Below are positions 1 through 6,923 of a stretch of 12,150 bases of DNA, one piece after another (the stretch's first letter is position 1; every line of letters starts with the position of its first letter). A program made the position numbers and the translations under genes. The notes under the pieces were generated by a model that worked only from the letters and a program-made list of their open reading frames with translations, was not told the DNA's origin and did not search any database. This stretch comes from Bacteroidales bacterium UBA3764. GTDB lineage: Bacteria; Bacteroidota; Bacteroidia; Bacteroidales; UBA932. The stretch spans positions 959-13,108 of the forward strand of contig DFFY01000061.1 of NCBI GenBank assembly GCA_002371115.1, read 5' to 3'.

Positions 1-1785
1 TTCGAGTTCCCGAACGACGCCCTGCAAGGCTGGAAGGCCTTTGGCAAGGTGGAGGTCCGCAACGACGGCCCCTTTGCGCGCAACCCGCACTACGTCCGCC
101 TGAGCAACCCAGGCCATCCCCACAAATGGACCGGCCTGGACAATGAAGGGTTCTTTGGGATAGGCGTACAAGAAGGAGCGACATACCGTTTCTCTGTCTG
201 GGCCCGTGTCCCGGACGGCGGAAAATCCATGCTCCGCATAGAATTGGCCAACACCGCCTCCATGGGCGAAAACCATTTCCTGTGCCAGGATACCCTCACC
301 GTAACCGGTAAGGAATGGAAAAAATACCAGCTCATCATCCATCCGGACCAGACGCTGGAAAAAAGCATCCTGCGCATCTTCCTGGTGGGAGACCGCGCCA
401 CCACAGACCTGGAGCACGTTTCCCTGTTCCCCGTGGACACCTGGATGGGCCATGAAAACGGCCTGCGCAAGGACCTGGCCCAGGCGCTGTATGACCTCCA
501 CCCCGGTATTTTCCGCTTCCCCGGCGGATGCATTGTGGAAGGCACGGACCTCCAAACCCGCTATAATTGGAAAAACTCGGTGGGACCGGTGGAGAACCGC
601 CCCCTCAACGAGAACCGCTGGGAATATACCTTCCCGCACCGTTTCTACCCGGACTATTACCAGAGCTACGGCCTGGGTTTCTACGAATTCTTCCAGCTCA
701 GCGAAGAGATTGGTTCCGAGCCGCTTCCCATCCTCAGTTGCGGCCTGGCCTGCCAGTTCCAAAATGAGAATGCGAACGCGCACTGCCCGTTGGATGAGCT
801 GCAGCCCTTCATCCAGGACGCCCTGGACCTCATTGAGTTTGCCAACGGTCCCGTGGACAGCCCCTGGGGAAAGGTCCGCGCAGAAATGGGTCACCCGGCC
901 CCGTTCAACATGAAATACATTGGCATCGGCAATGAGCAGTGGGACGCCACCTATCCGGAGCACCTGGAGCCCTTCCTCAAAGCCATCCGCAGCGCCCATC
1001 CGGAAATCAAGGTGGTGGGCACCAGCGGTCCGGACTCGGAAGGAAAGCAGTTCGACTATCTGTGGCCGGAGATGAAACGTCTCAAGGCAGACCTGGTGGA
1101 CGAGCATTTCTACCGTCCCTACAACTGGTTCCTCTCCCAGGGCGCCCGCTACGACAACTATGACCGCAAAGGCCCCAAGGTCTTCGCCGGTGAATACGCC
1201 TGCCATGCCAAGGGCAAAAAATGGAACCATTTCTACGCATCCCTCCTGGAGGCGGCCTTCATGACCGGCATCGAGCGCAACGCGGACGTAGTGGAAATGG
1301 CCACCTACGCCCCTCTGTTCGCCCATGTGGAAGGCTGGCAGTGGCGTCCGGACCTTATCTGGTATGACAACCTGCGTTCCTTCCGCACCGTAAGCTGGCA
1401 TGTGCAGCAGCTATACGGCCAGTACCGTGGCTCCAACTGCCTCAACCTCACCATGAACGGCGCACCGGTCACCGGCGCGGAAGGCCAGGACGGCCTGTTC
1501 GCCAGCGCCGTGCTGGACGGGAACAAAATCTATGTAAAAGTGGTAAACACCACCGAAAAAGAACAGGACATCACCCTTAATTTTACCGGGCTCAAGAAAA
1601 AAGCCCTGGTAAAAGCCGTGACCGGTGTACGCCTGAGCAGCTGCGAGGGCAAACTGTACATAGACAACAGCCTGGACCAGGCCACCCTGTTCCAGCCGGC
1701 CGCCTTCACCTTCGAAGGCGAAGGCAAGTGCATCAGCGCCAGCGCTCCCGCCTATTCCTTCAGCATTTATGTATTGGAAAAATAA
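1..1785 (+). CDS. alpha-L-arabinofuranosidase, GH51 (5' end outside window)
   Basis: Glycoside hydrolase expected to release terminal L-arabinofuranose from arabinan or arabinoxylan (EC 3.2.1.55). The frame is open from base 1 with no stop, so the N-terminus lies upstream; 594 residues are visible. The first ~130 residues look like a carbohydrate-binding beta-sandwich. They are followed by the (beta/alpha)8 catalytic domain, with FRFPGG and the YNWKNSVGP stretch typical of GH51. The acid/base Glu is in GIGNEQW (codon 934-936) and the nucleophile Glu in FAGEYA (codon 1192-1194). The last ~150 residues form the C-terminal beta domain and end in SFSIYVLEK. Both catalytic residues are present, so the visible part looks functional. 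The epimerase gene starts 7 bp after the stop, suggesting one operon. Localisation cannot be judged without the N-terminus. The GH51 assignment is firm; substrate preference is inferred from the family. Confidence 0.93.
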   Translation, partial: FEFPNDALQGWKAFGKVEVRNDGPFARNPHYVRLSNPGHPHKWTGLDNEGFFGIGVQEGATYRFSVWARVPDGGKSMLRIELANTASMGENHFLCQDTLTVTGKEWKKYQLIIHPDQTLEKSILRIFLVGDRATTDLEHVSLFPVDTWMGHENGLRKDLAQALYDLHPGIFRFPGGCIVEGTDLQTRYNWKNSVGPVENRPLNENRWEYTFPHRFYPDYYQSYGLGFYEFFQLSEEIGSEPLPILSCGLACQFQNENANAHCPLDELQPFIQDALDLIEFANGPVDSPWGKVRAEMGHPAPFNMKYIGIGNEQWDATYPEHLEPFLKAIRSAHPEIKVVGTSGPDSEGKQFDYLWPEMKRLKADLVDEHFYRPYNWFLSQGARYDNYDRKGPKVFAGEYACHAKGKKWNHFYASLLEAAFMTGIERNADVVEMATYAPLFAHVEGWQWRPDLIWYDNLRSFRTVSWHVQQLYGQYRGSNCLNLTMNGAPVTGAEGQDGLFASAVLDGNKIYVKVVNTTEKEQDITLNFTGLKKKALVKAVTGVRLSSCEGKLYIDNSLDQATLFQPAAFTFEGEGKCISASAPAYSFSIYVLEK

Positions 1786-1792
1786 CCACGTT

Positions 1793-2923
1793 ATGAAAAA
1801 AACACTCACCCTCCTGTGCGCAGTTCTCGCAGTAGCCTGCGCACCCAAGGCCCAGCTCACCAAGAGCGGCCTCAACCCCCAAGACTTTGTGAACGAGTAC
1901 AACGGCGAGCCCACCGCCCTGTACACCCTCACCAATGCCAATGGCATGGAGGTATGCATCACCAACTTCGGCGGCCGTATTGTTTCCATCATGGTTCCGG
2001 ACACGAACGGCGAACTGAAAGATGTCGTGCTGGGATTCAGCAAAGTGGAAGACTATTTCCCGGAGCACAACGCCAGCGACTTCGGCGCAGCCATCGGCCG
2101 CTATGCCAACCGCATCAACCAGGGCAAAATCACCCTGGACGGTGTGGAATACCAGCTGCCCCAGAACAACTTTGGCCATTGCCTCCACGGCGGTCCCACC
2201 GGCTGGCAGTATCAGGTGTATAAACTTGTAGAGGCCGACAACACCCATGTGAAGCTCCTGCGCGAATCCCCGGACGGCGACAACAACTTCCCCGGCAACG
2301 TAAAAGCGTATGTCACCTACACCCTCACGGAGGACAACGCCATCGACATTGCCTATGAAGCCACCACAGACGCCCCCACCGTCATCAACATGACCAACCA
2401 CTCCTACTTCAACCTTTCCGGCGACCCGGCCGGTCACAGTATTGTCAAGGATATCCTGTACGTCAATGCTGCCAACTTCACCCCTACGGACAACACCTAC
2501 ATGACCACCGGCGAAATCCGTCCGGTAGCCGGCACCCCGTTCGACTTCACTACGCCCAAGCCCATCGGCCAGGACATCGCGGCCGACTGCGAACAAATCA
2601 AGAACGGCAACGGTTACGACCACAACTGGTGTCTGGACACCGCCGGCGACATCACCCAGGTAGCCTGCGAGCTCTACTGCCCGGAAACCGGCATCGTCCT
2701 TAAAGTCTATACCGATGAACCCGGCGTACAGGTTTACAGCGGCAACTTCCTGGACGGCACCGTAACCGGCAAGAAAGCCATCACCTACCAGCAGCGCACC
2801 GCCATTTGCCTGGAGACCCAGAAGTATCCGGACACGCCCAACAAGCCCGAGTGGCCCAGCGCCGTGCTCCGTCCCGGTGAGACCTACACCAGCCACTGCA
2901 TTTTCGCTTTCGGCGTAAAATAA
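1793..2923 (+). CDS. galM: aldose 1-epimerase (GalM-type mutarotase), predicted lipoprotein
   Basis: Interconverts alpha and beta anomers of free aldoses (EC 5.1.3.3). The protein has 376 residues, as expected for GalM plus a signal sequence. I chose the ATG at 1793 over an in-frame ATG at 1769, which overlaps the upstream gene, because it gives MKKTLTLLCAVLAVAC: a lysine-rich start, a hydrophobic core and a lipobox-like cysteine at residue 16. The catalytic residues seen in GalM are present: His132 in HCLHGG, His203 in TNHSYFNLSG and Glu341 in CLETQKYP. GRYANRI and GVQVYSGNFLDG are also family motifs. No acidic or Ser-rich surface-export signal follows the Cys (APKAQ), so periplasm-facing anchoring is my guess. 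It sits directly after the arabinofuranosidase, so the substrate may be released arabinose or another pentose rather than galactose. Confidence 0.93.
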   Translation: MKKTLTLLCAVLAVACAPKAQLTKSGLNPQDFVNEYNGEPTALYTLTNANGMEVCITNFGGRIVSIMVPDTNGELKDVVLGFSKVEDYFPEHNASDFGAAIGRYANRINQGKITLDGVEYQLPQNNFGHCLHGGPTGWQYQVYKLVEADNTHVKLLRESPDGDNNFPGNVKAYVTYTLTEDNAIDIAYEATTDAPTVINMTNHSYFNLSGDPAGHSIVKDILYVNAANFTPTDNTYMTTGEIRPVAGTPFDFTTPKPIGQDIAADCEQIKNGNGYDHNWCLDTAGDITQVACELYCPETGIVLKVYTDEPGVQVYSGNFLDGTVTGKKAITYQQRTAICLETQKYPDTPNKPEWPSAVLRPGETYTSHCIFAFGVK

Positions 2924-2932
2924 TTATCTTTG
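2902..2932 (+). promoter_or_regulatory. Bacteroidetes-type promoter for the transketolase operon
   Basis: TATCTTTG at 2925-2932 matches the Bacteroidetes -7 consensus TAnnTTTG. It begins two bases after the epimerase stop codon and lies 20 bp before the transketolase ATG. About 20 bp upstream there is only a degenerate TTTTCG (2901-2906) in place of TTG. The predicted start near 2938-2940 leaves a leader of about 13-15 nt. Confidence 0.7.
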
Positions 2933-2952
2933 CAAATATACCTATATAAAAT

Positions 2953-3804
2953 ATGGCTAAAACAAACGAAGAACTCAAGCAGATTGCCACACAGGTACGC
3001 AGGGATATCCTGCGCATGGTGTGCATGGCCAAAAGCGGACATCCGGGCGGTTCCATGGGCAGCACGGACATCCTCACCACCCTTTATTTCAATGTGATGA
3101 ACCAGAACCCCGCCACCTGGCGCCGCGACGGCAAGGGACAGGACATGTTCATCCTGAGCGCCGGGCACATGACTCCGGTTTACTACTCCGTACTTTCCCG
3201 CGCCGGTTACATTCCGGTGAGCGAACTGGCCACCTTCCGCCAGATGGGCACCCGCCTGCAGGGTCACCCGTCCATCCGCAAGGGCCTTCCCGGCATTTTC
3301 CAGGCCTCCGGTTCCCTGGGTCAGGGCCTGAGCGCCGCCGCCGGCCTGGCGTTGGGCAAAAAACTGGACAAAGATGACAATTACGTGTATTGCCTCTGCG
3401 GTGACGGCGAGTCCGAGGAAGGCCAAATCTGGGAAGCCGGCATGTTCGCCGTGTTCCACAAGCTGGACAACCTCATTGCCATGACGGACTGGAACGGCAA
3501 GCAGATCGACGGTCCCGTGGACCAGGTAGCCGGTGAAGGCGACCTCTCCGCCAAATGGGAAGCCTGGGGCTGGAATGTGATTGTGGCCGACGGTCACGAC
3601 TATGACTCCATCCAGAAAGCCTTTGAACTGGCCAAGGCCGGCAAGGGCAGCGGCAAGCCCACCATGATTCTGTTCAAGACAGAGATGGGCCATGGCGTAA
3701 GCTTCATGGCCGGCACCCACAAATGGCACGGCTCCGTTCCCAAGCCGGAGCAGCTGGAACAGGCCCTCAACGAATTAGGTGAAACCCCGCTGGGTGATTT
3801 TTAA
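2953..3804 (+). CDS. transketolase, N-terminal (TPP-binding) subunit
   Basis: N-terminal half of a split transketolase (EC 2.2.1.1), which moves two-carbon ketol units between pentose and other sugar phosphates in the non-oxidative pentose phosphate pathway. At 283 residues it is less than half of a full-length enzyme (~650) and carries the pyrophosphate-binding domain. Visible motifs are SGHPGGS (residues 28-34), GHMTP (71-75), ASGSLGQGLS (118-127) and the thiamine diphosphate/metal motif GDGESEEGQIWEA (150-162) closing at DWNGKQIDG (179-187). It ends where the N-terminal domain ends in fused enzymes, so this is a natural split rather than a truncation. The partner subunit follows after 54 bp. 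The start at 2953 sits just behind a promoter and fits the family N-terminus. Confidence 0.95.
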   Translation: MAKTNEELKQIATQVRRDILRMVCMAKSGHPGGSMGSTDILTTLYFNVMNQNPATWRRDGKGQDMFILSAGHMTPVYYSVLSRAGYIPVSELATFRQMGTRLQGHPSIRKGLPGIFQASGSLGQGLSAAAGLALGKKLDKDDNYVYCLCGDGESEEGQIWEAGMFAVFHKLDNLIAMTDWNGKQIDGPVDQVAGEGDLSAKWEAWGWNVIVADGHDYDSIQKAFELAKAGKGSGKPTMILFKTEMGHGVSFMAGTHKWHGSVPKPEQLEQALNELGETPLGDF

Positions 3805-3811
3805 TCTCCCT

Positions 3812-3837
3812 GTCATCCCGAGCGAAGTCGAGGGATC
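3812..3837 (+). repeat. dispersed palindromic repeat between transketolase subunit genes
   Basis: A 26-bp element with arms ATCCC (3815-3819) and GGGAT (3832-3836) around the core GAGCGAAGTCGA (3820-3831). A related copy lies on the opposite strand at 11218-11243. It shares the core and differs only in four arm bases that change in complementary pairs. The element lies in the only gap between the two transketolase genes and should be transcribed within the operon mRNA. Similar sequences are common as interspersed repeats in Bacteroidetes intergenic regions (recalled, not searched). Confidence 0.75.
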
Positions 3838-3858
3838 GCATAAAAAACAGTAAAAAAT

Positions 3859-4812
3859 ATGAAAAAATATACAGACACAGGTAAAAAAGACACCCGCAGC
3901 GGTTTTGGCGTAGGCCTTCTGAAAGCCGGCCAGGCAGACAGCCGCGTACTGGCCATGACGGCCGACCTCAAAGGCTCCCTGAAAATGGACGCTTTCGCCG
4001 CTGAATTCCCGGAGCGTTTCATCCAATGCGGCATTGCCGAAGCCAACATGGTGGGCGCCGCCGCCGGACTTGCCATTACCGGAAAAATTCCTTTCATCGG
4101 CTCCTTCGCAGAGTTCGTGACCGGCCGCGTCTATGACCAGATCCGTCAGGAAGTGGCTTACGGCAACACCAACGTGAAAATCGCATCGTCCCACGCCGGC
4201 ATTACCCTGGGCGAGGACGGCGCCACGCACCAGACCATGGAAGACCTGGCCCTTATGCGCGCCCTTCCTGGCATGGTGGTGCTGAACCCGTGCGACTTCA
4301 ACCAGACCATGCAGGCTACCATCGCCGCCGCCCAGTACGAAGGCCCCGTGTACCTGCGCTTCGGCCGTCCCAGCGTGCCCAACTTCACGGACGAGAACGA
4401 GCCCTTTGTGATTGGCAAGGCTATCGTCCTCAATGAAGGCACGGATGTTACCCTTATTGCCACCGGTCACACCGTGTGGGAAAGCCTGCAGGCCGCAGAG
4501 GCCCTGGAGGCGGAAGGCATCAAGGCCGAGGTCATTGACATTGCCACCATCAAGCCCCTGGACGAGAAAGCCATCATCGCTTCCGCCAAGAAGACCGGCT
4601 GCGTAGTTGTTGCAGAGGAGCACAACATGGCCGGCGGCCTGGGCGAGGCCGTTGCCGGTGTGCTGGCCCGCGAGCTGCCCACGCCCGTTGTTTTTGTCAA
4701 CGGAGAAGACAAATTCGGCCAGTCTGGCACGCCTTCTGCACTTATGGCCGCGTATGGCCTTGACGCTCCGCACATTGCAGAGGCCGCCAAGAAGGCCATC
4801 GCCAAAAAATAA
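3859..4812 (+). CDS. transketolase, C-terminal subunit
   Basis: Second half of the split transketolase: pyrimidine-binding domain plus C-terminal domain, 317 residues. CGIAEANMVGAAAGLA (residues 57-72) holds the catalytic Glu61 that activates the thiamine ring. SSHAGITLGEDGATHQTMEDLALMR (110-134) is the conserved cofactor/substrate loop, and VVVAEEHNMAGGLGEAVA marks the C-terminal domain. The two subunits should assemble into one active enzyme, with active sites at the interface of the halves. The gene lies 54 bp after the N-terminal subunit, with a palindromic repeat in the gap and no convincing promoter of its own, so cotranscription is likely. The ATG at 3859 gives the expected short N-terminus. 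The sigma factor ATG follows the stop codon with zero spacing. Confidence 0.95.
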   Translation: MKKYTDTGKKDTRSGFGVGLLKAGQADSRVLAMTADLKGSLKMDAFAAEFPERFIQCGIAEANMVGAAAGLAITGKIPFIGSFAEFVTGRVYDQIRQEVAYGNTNVKIASSHAGITLGEDGATHQTMEDLALMRALPGMVVLNPCDFNQTMQATIAAAQYEGPVYLRFGRPSVPNFTDENEPFVIGKAIVLNEGTDVTLIATGHTVWESLQAAEALEAEGIKAEVIDIATIKPLDEKAIIASAKKTGCVVVAEEHNMAGGLGEAVAGVLARELPTPVVFVNGEDKFGQSGTPSALMAAYGLDAPHIAEAAKKAIAKK

Positions 4813-5328
4813 ATGGAAAACCTTGAGCAGGTATTTAACGCTATCGTAAAAAACTACAGCGAGCGCCTCTACTGGCACGTCCGCCGCATGGTGGGCACCC
4901 ACGAGGACGCGGACGACCTGCTCCAGGATATTTTCCTGAAAATATGGACTGCGCTTCCCTCTTTCCGGGGGGAGGCGCAGCTTTATACCTGGGTATGGCG
5001 CATTGCCACCAACGAGACGCTCAACTGGCTGCGGCGCGAGAAAGTGCGTGCCGCCCTGCGCTTTCAGAGCGTGGACTCGGAAATGGAGCGCCGCATTATG
5101 GCAGACCCTTATTTCAATGGTACGGCCGCCCAACGGGAACTGTTCAAGGCCTTGGCCCGCCTGCCGGAAAAACAGCGCCAGGTGTTTGTAATGCGCTGGT
5201 GGGACGAGCTCTCGTACGAGGAAATATCGGCCATTACCGGAACATCCGTAGGCGCGCTCAAGGCGTCTTATCATATTGCAAAGGAAAAATTACAATTAAA
5301 CCTTTCGCAAGCGGAGGTGTCAAAGTAA
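4813..5328 (+). CDS. ECF-type RNA polymerase sigma factor
   Basis: Extracytoplasmic-function sigma factor of the sigma-70 family, 171 residues, the normal size for a two-domain ECF protein. Sigma region 2 covers about residues 10-75 (EDADDLLQDIFLKIW, then FRGEAQLYTWVWRIATNETLNWLRR). Region 4 covers about 107-160 (LPEKQRQVFVMRWWDELSYEEISAITGTSVGALKASYHIAKEKL) with a helix-turn-helix near 134-157. The ATG directly follows the TAA of the transketolase C-subunit gene, so initiation is probably translationally coupled. The next gene starts 6 bp after the stop. With the following TM protein and Spy/CpxP-like protein it resembles an envelope-stress regulatory trio. Its regulon is unknown, and I see no obvious autoregulatory promoter before it. 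Confidence 0.93.
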   Translation: MENLEQVFNAIVKNYSERLYWHVRRMVGTHEDADDLLQDIFLKIWTALPSFRGEAQLYTWVWRIATNETLNWLRREKVRAALRFQSVDSEMERRIMADPYFNGTAAQRELFKALARLPEKQRQVFVMRWWDELSYEEISAITGTSVGALKASYHIAKEKLQLNLSQAEVSK

Positions 5329-5334
5329 ACAGTT

Positions 5335-5706
5335 ATGACAAAGAAAACAGGCATATCGGTCCCGGAAGGCTACTTCACCCAGCTGGAAACCCGGCTGCAA
5401 AGCATTCCCCACCAGGAGGTCAGGCCCACGGTGATACAGAAAGTGTCGCCGTGGCTCGCGTACGCAGCCTCGCTGGCCATTCTGGCCGCCCTCGGCAACT
5501 TCATCTTCGGCCGTGCTGCAGCTACGGAAGAAGAAATGGGGTTGGATTACATCTCCTATCTGTCACAGTCACTGGATCCGGACGGGCAGATTGAGCTCAT
5601 GGAGAACCCCACCCTCACCGAGGAGGACGATATCCGCAGTTTCCTGATTGCCAGCAACATTTCCGTCGAACAATTAACAGAACTGAATTATGAAGAAGAT
5701 TATTAG
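5335..5706 (+). CDS. small single-TM protein, putative anti-sigma partner
   Basis: A 123-residue protein with a cytoplasmic-looking N-terminus containing VPEGYFTQLETRLQSIP (residues 9-25). One membrane helix follows at about 39-59 (PWLAYAASLAILAALGNFIFG), then an acidic C-terminal region ending YEEDY. The VPxGYF start is common in small membrane proteins encoded next to ECF sigma factors in Bacteroidetes (family recollection). The topology, a short cytosolic segment plus one TM, fits an anti-sigma factor or regulator. I see no zinc-binding HxxxCxxC anti-sigma motif, so the role is inferred mainly from position between the sigma factor (6-bp gap) and the Spy-like gene (17-bp overlap). Function is not established. 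Confidence 0.8.
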   Translation: MTKKTGISVPEGYFTQLETRLQSIPHQEVRPTVIQKVSPWLAYAASLAILAALGNFIFGRAAATEEEMGLDYISYLSQSLDPDGQIELMENPTLTEEDDIRSFLIASNISVEQLTELNYEEDY

Positions 5707-6211
5707 CGTATTGTGCGCCCTGGCGCTGGTGAGCGCCGTGGCCTTTGCCCAAAAGCCCGAGAAGAAAGGTGGCAAAGAGCAGTGGAGAGAAAAAGCCCGC
5801 GCAGAACAGGTAGCCCTCATCACCGAGGAGCTCAACCTCACGGAAGCGGAAGCCCAGGCCTTCTGGCCCGTGTACAATGAAGTGCAGACCCAGCGCCGCG
5901 AGGCCTTCAAACTGCAGATGGATGCCATGAAAGCCCTGAAAAAGGGTGTAGAACTGGGCGACAACGTCCCCGACCTGCTGGAGGCCTACACCCAGGCCAA
6001 GGAAAACTGCAACAAGGTGGAAGCCCAGGCCCTCAAGCGCTACAAGAAGGTGCTTCCTACGGAGAAGGTAGCCAAGCTGGTGCTGGCAGAAGAAAAGTTC
6101 CGTCACCAGCAGATTGGCAAGCTGGGCAGCAAAGGAGGCGAAAGACACCCCGGTAGACAAAAAGGCCCGCGTGGTCCCCGCTCCATGAACGAAACTACTG
6201 TAGCAGAATAA
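5690..6211 (+). CDS. exported Spy/CpxP-like protein (LTxxQ-type), sigma-associated
   Basis: A 173-residue protein with a clear signal peptide (MKKIISVLCALALVSAVAFA, cut before Q21). The mature part is charged and predicted helical. ITEELNLTEAEAQAFWPVYNEVQTQRREAF (residues 44-73) resembles the LTxxQ repeat of Spy/CpxP periplasmic chaperone/sensor proteins. The C-terminus is basic and Gly/Arg-rich (GERHPGRQKGPRGPR). The start overlaps the preceding gene by 17 bp, indicating translational coupling. In Bacteroidetes, proteins of this kind next to ECF sigma factors are often labelled as sensors of the sigma system; that role is inferred here from synteny. It ends one base from the convergent ABC ATPase gene. 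The start at 5690 is fixed by the signal peptide. Confidence 0.85.
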   Translation: MKKIISVLCALALVSAVAFAQKPEKKGGKEQWREKARAEQVALITEELNLTEAEAQAFWPVYNEVQTQRREAFKLQMDAMKALKKGVELGDNVPDLLEAYTQAKENCNKVEAQALKRYKKVLPTEKVAKLVLAEEKFRHQQIGKLGSKGGERHPGRQKGPRGPRSMNETTVAE

Positions 6212-6212
6212 C

Positions 6213-6866
6213 TTACAGCCACTCTCCGTCCTGCAGCGTGCAGGTTCGGTCACACAGTTTAGCCAGACCGGCGTCATGCGTAACGATGACAATGGTCTGG
6301 TTTAATTTTTCCCTGAGCTGAAAGAAGAGCGCATGAATTTCCTGCTTGGTGCGGGAGTCCAGGTTGCCCGTGGGTTCATCGGCAAAAAGAATGGCGGGCG
6401 CGTTTATCAGGGCACGGGCAATGGCCACGCGCTGCTGCTCGCCGCCGGAGAGTTCCGACGGTTTGTGCTGCATGCGTCCGGAAAGCCCCACCGTCTGCAA
6501 CAACGTCATGGCTTTTTCGCGGGCCTGCCTGGGGTTTCCCCCGCCGATGAGCGCCGGAATCATCACATTCTCCAAGGCGCTGAATTCCGGCAGCAGGTGG
6601 TGCGCCTGGAAGACAAAGCCGATTTCCCGGTTGCGGAAGGCCGACAGTTCCCTCTGCGAGAGCCGGAGCACATCTGTCCCGCCAATCCGGAGCGTGCCGG
6701 CGTCCGGCGTAAGGAGCGTGCCCAGGATTTGCAGCAAGGTGGATTTTCCGGCACCGGAAGCGCCCACGATGGCCACCACTTCTCCTGCATCGGCACAAAA
6801 ATCTACGCCCTTTAGAACAGGCAGGACGCCAAAAGTCTTTCGAATATTCTTGGCTTCGATTATCAT
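6213..6866 (-). CDS. lolD: ABC transporter ATP-binding protein, LolD/FtsE/MacB class
   Basis: ATPase subunit of an ABC complex, probably lipoprotein release from the inner membrane (LolCDE type). The 217 residues form one nucleotide-binding domain: Walker A GASGAGKST (35-43), Q-loop Gln87 in VFQAHHLLPEFSALENVMIPAL, signature LSGGEQQRVAIARAL (139-153), Walker B ILFADEPTGNLDS (159-171) and H-loop His197 in VTHD. The HHLLPEFSALENV stretch is characteristic of LolD proteins, but FtsE or MacB relatives are alternatives. No LolC/E permease lies nearby, so this subunit is separated from its partners. It has its own promoter (6893-6923) with a leader of about 20 nt. The stop lies one base from the stop of the convergent Spy-like gene. 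Confidence 0.92.
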   Translation of the reverse strand: MIIEAKNIRKTFGVLPVLKGVDFCADAGEVVAIVGASGAGKSTLLQILGTLLTPDAGTLRIGGTDVLRLSQRELSAFRNREIGFVFQAHHLLPEFSALENVMIPALIGGGNPRQAREKAMTLLQTVGLSGRMQHKPSELSGGEQQRVAIARALINAPAILFADEPTGNLDSRTKQEIHALFFQLREKLNQTIVIVTHDAGLAKLCDRTCTLQDGEWL

Positions 6867-6880
6867 TTTCGCTATCTTTG
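6850..6880 (+). promoter_or_regulatory. promoter for the phospholipase D-like gene
   Basis: TTG at 6850-6852, a 20-bp spacer and TATCTTTG at 6873-6880 match the Bacteroidetes -33/-7 promoter exactly. Transcription should start near 6887, about 23 nt before the TTG start codon at 6910. The -33 element lies inside the first codons of the opposing ATPase gene. It is mirrored by the minus-strand promoter at 6893-6923. Confidence 0.78.
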
Positions 6881-6892
6881 CAAGCTATTTTA

Positions 6893-6923
6893 CAAAGATA
6901 GGAACAATCTTGCAAAAGCGCAA
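6893..6923 (-). promoter_or_regulatory. promoter for the LolD-type ATPase gene
   Basis: On the minus strand, TTG (6921-6923), a 20-bp spacer and TATCTTTG (6893-6900) form a consensus promoter. The predicted start near 6886 is about 20 nt before the ATPase ATG. The -33 element lies in codons 4-5 of the phospholipase D-like gene, so the two promoters occupy the same DNA face to face. Confidence 0.78.

Noticed and set aside
1760..2896. Minus-strand open frame opposite the aldose epimerase
   Set aside because: It is low complexity (Gly/Val-rich) and antisense to a gene with all catalytic residues.
3775..5274. Long minus-strand open frame opposite the transketolase C-subunit and sigma genes
   Set aside because: It covers well-supported plus-strand genes, crosses the palindromic repeat and has low-complexity Gly/Val/His composition. 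It is a shadow frame.
6346..6909. Upstream extension of the phospholipase D-like gene on the plus strand
   Set aside because: It is antisense to the ABC ATPase. The promoter at 6850-6880 and a signal peptide beginning at TTG 6910 mark the real start.
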